Source of the DNA: Candidatus Binatia bacterium
GTDB lineage: Bacteria > Desulfobacterota_B > Binatia > UBA9968
Direction: 5' to 3'
DNA length: 7,632 nt
NCBI GenBank assembly: GCA_025922795.1
Contig: JAICHC010000118.1
Location: 1-7,632, forward strand
Part shown: one piece after another, positions 7,001 through 7,632 of the stretch
Numbering within the stretch: position 1 is the stretch's first letter
Layout: every line of letters starts with the position of its first letter
Notes under the pieces: generated by a model
The model's database searches: none
What the model saw: only the letters and a program-made list of their open reading frames with translations
Told to the model about the DNA's origin: nothing
Made by a program: the position numbers and the translations under genes

Positions 7001-7632
7001 CCTGGGCTTCGCCGATCGAAGTGCCGCTCGGTTTCAGTGAAACCGCTGCCGGTGCGGAAGAAGCGTATAAGAAAATCGTTCAGGGTTGGCTCGAAGTCAG
7101 CGGTCCAATCACCGCGAGCGAACTAGCGGATCGACTGGGGCTGCCGCGTGACAAAATCGCGGCGGCGTTGTTCGCTTTGGAGAGCGCAGGCGTTGTCTTG
7201 CGCGGCGCGTTCAGCGGCGCGGCGCGCCCGGGCGGAGAGACGGAATGGTGCGATCGCGTGTTGCTCGCGCGCATCCATCGTCTGACTCTCGGGCGCATGC
7301 GCAAGGAAATCGAGCCGGTCTCGGCGACTCAGTTCATGCGCTTCCTGCTGGCGTGGCACCATGTGGCGCCGGGCACGAATCTGCGCGGCCGCGACGGCAT
7401 CTTGCAAATCGTGCAACAGTTGCAGGGACTGGAGCTGCCGGCGCCCGCCTGGGAACAGCATGTGCTGCCGGCGCGCATCGAGCACTACGATCCTGCTGAT
7501 CTCGAGCATCTGTGTCTGGCCGGGATCGTCGCTTGGGGGCGATTAAAATCGGGGGCCGGTGGCAGTGAAGCGGCTCAGCCAGCGGGCCCAACCCGCCGCG
7601 GCAAGCGAATTCTCGCGCCGGCGCGCAACGCG
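4084..7632 (+). CDS. lhr: Lhr-family ATP-dependent helicase (superfamily 2), 3' end outside the window
   Basis: The frame is open for 1183 codons from TTG 4084 to the window edge; E. coli Lhr has about 1538 residues, so a few hundred are probably missing. RecA domain 1 has Q-motif-like Gln29, Walker A PTGSGKT (42-48), motif Ia VSPLKAL (77-83), TTPESL (139-144), the DEIH box (166-169) and motif III SAT (201-203). RecA domain 2 has VNTR (280-283), ATASLELGIDIG (331-342) and QRVGRSGH (361-368). A winged-helix region (about 400-510) with TNGGAIPD (510-517) follows, then LGNRSW with Trp556, a candidate DNA-stacking residue by analogy with the characterised Lhr core. The DEAD/H-associated domain comes next, with GGRINRAWGLALRKRF (672-687). 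From about 860 the AlkZ/YcaQ-like winged-helix C-terminal region begins, including EWCDRVLLARIH (1054-1065). Lhr enzymes are 3'-to-5' single-strand translocases that unwind RNA:DNA hybrids and act in DNA repair. All helicase motifs are intact, so it should be active. Confidence 0.95.
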   Translation, partial: MVPSFHPLVWRWFVERFQSPIAAQLEGWQAISSGVSTLIAAPTGSGKTLAAFFWSIDRLIKRALAGELDERTSVVYVSPLKALGNDIAKNLQTPLAEIYQLAGREGILLPTIRVAVRSGDTPAHERQAMVRRPPHILITTPESLYILLTAARSREFLKTADTLIVDEIHAVVQDKRGAHLALSLERLDALTGRSLQRIGLSATQKPIEEVARFLVGSEHHRPGGSPECAIVDVGHRRQMELSIEVPDGELGPIIRQDIWAAVYDKLVERIEAQRTTLVFVNTRRLVERVAHQLTERLGEGKVGAHHGSLSRKTRLEVEEKLKSGQYSVVVATASLELGIDIGHVDVVCHIGSPRNLAVLLQRVGRSGHWLGAIPKGILFPLTRDDLLQSVAAIRAVGQGELDKLAIINKPLDVLAQQIVATVASLEATPRNVSDAHSKREEAGISERRMWQLVRSAYPYKDLAREDFDQLLEMLSEGVETRRSRRSAYLHRDRIHGMLRPRRGARLTAITNGGAIPDTADYRVIEFPSEIFVGTVNEDFAIESLAGDIFLLGNRSWRIRRVASGTVWVEDAQGLPPSIPFWLGEAPARTLELSTAVSDLRKAVAEFLPDRRRAAEWLIDQVSMSQSAAEQIVDYVADTLQILGTVPSQDRIIAERFFDEAGGMQLILHSPWGGRINRAWGLALRKRFCVSFDRELQAAATDDGLCISLVEQHSFPLAEVFSMLRPGNLESNLTQAALASPMFDNRWRWNATRALAIKRHDGGRKVAVALQRMRAEDLLAAVFPEQVMCQDNRTGPVELPDHPLVKETIGDCLHEAMDIDGLREILGRIESGTIETLAVDTPAPSPMAHEILNANPYAFLDDAPLEERRARAVSLRRVDPRLAQEFGRLDGAAIDVVRRQAWPEARNADELHDLLLGIGILPENYRTDWRSLAEALIRDGRVALATWAVANTRQRAYVAAERADLIRIAIADVTWASPIEVPLGFSETAAGAEEAYKKIVQGWLEVSGPITASELADRLGLPRDKIAAALFALESAGVVLRGAFSGAARPGGETEWCDRVLLARIHRLTLGRMRKEIEPVSATQFMRFLLAWHHVAPGTNLRGRDGILQIVQQLQGLELPAPAWEQHVLPARIEHYDPADLEHLCLAGIVAWGRLKSGAGGSEAAQPAGPTRRGKRILAPARNA

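Noticed and set aside
1..7632. CRISPR array, tRNA, insertion sequence, attachment site or retroelement
   Set aside because: No regularly spaced direct repeats, tRNA-like cloverleaf, transposase, integrase or reverse transcriptase motif was seen, and almost the whole window is explained by six coding genes.

Overview
The window is a GC-rich, densely coded stretch of a bacterial chromosome with every credible gene on the + strand. The gene set (a sugar-nucleotide epimerase, lepA next to lepB, and a very large Lhr-type helicase) points to a Gram-negative bacterium. The adjacent lepA-lepB pair is a well-known proteobacterial arrangement. The single-membrane-span signal peptidase and the codon composition would fit a deltaproteobacterium-like or related uncultivated lineage, but the phylum is inference and cannot be fixed from this sequence alone. 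There are no tRNA, rRNA, CRISPR, transposase, phage or plasmid signatures.

Layout. (1) 1-810: 3' part of an NAD-dependent epimerase/dehydratase of the extended SDR (GalE-like) family, cut by the window edge. (2) 807-2600: lepA (EF4 ribosomal GTPase), whose ATG overlaps the epimerase stop in an ATGA junction. (3) 2614-3282: lepB, signal peptidase I, with more than one possible start. (4) 3339-3626 and 3633-4007: two small unrecognised single-span membrane proteins with a helical/coiled-coil tail. They resemble each other and may be tandem paralogues. (5) 4008-4083: the only intergenic gap above 60 bases, with a weak terminator-like hairpin, an AT-rich -10-like patch and a ribosome binding site. 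(6) 4084-7632: an Lhr-family superfamily 2 helicase starting at TTG and open to the window end (1183 codons, 3' end missing).

The tight spacing from the epimerase to the second small protein (overlaps or short gaps) suggests one transcript. It joins envelope sugar metabolism, translation (EF4) and protein export (signal peptidase I) to two small membrane proteins. The helicase is co-directional but set off by a small gap, so it may be read through or have its own promoter. No convincing new multi-gene system is visible. The most interesting unexplained part is the pair of small membrane proteins between lepB and the helicase gene.
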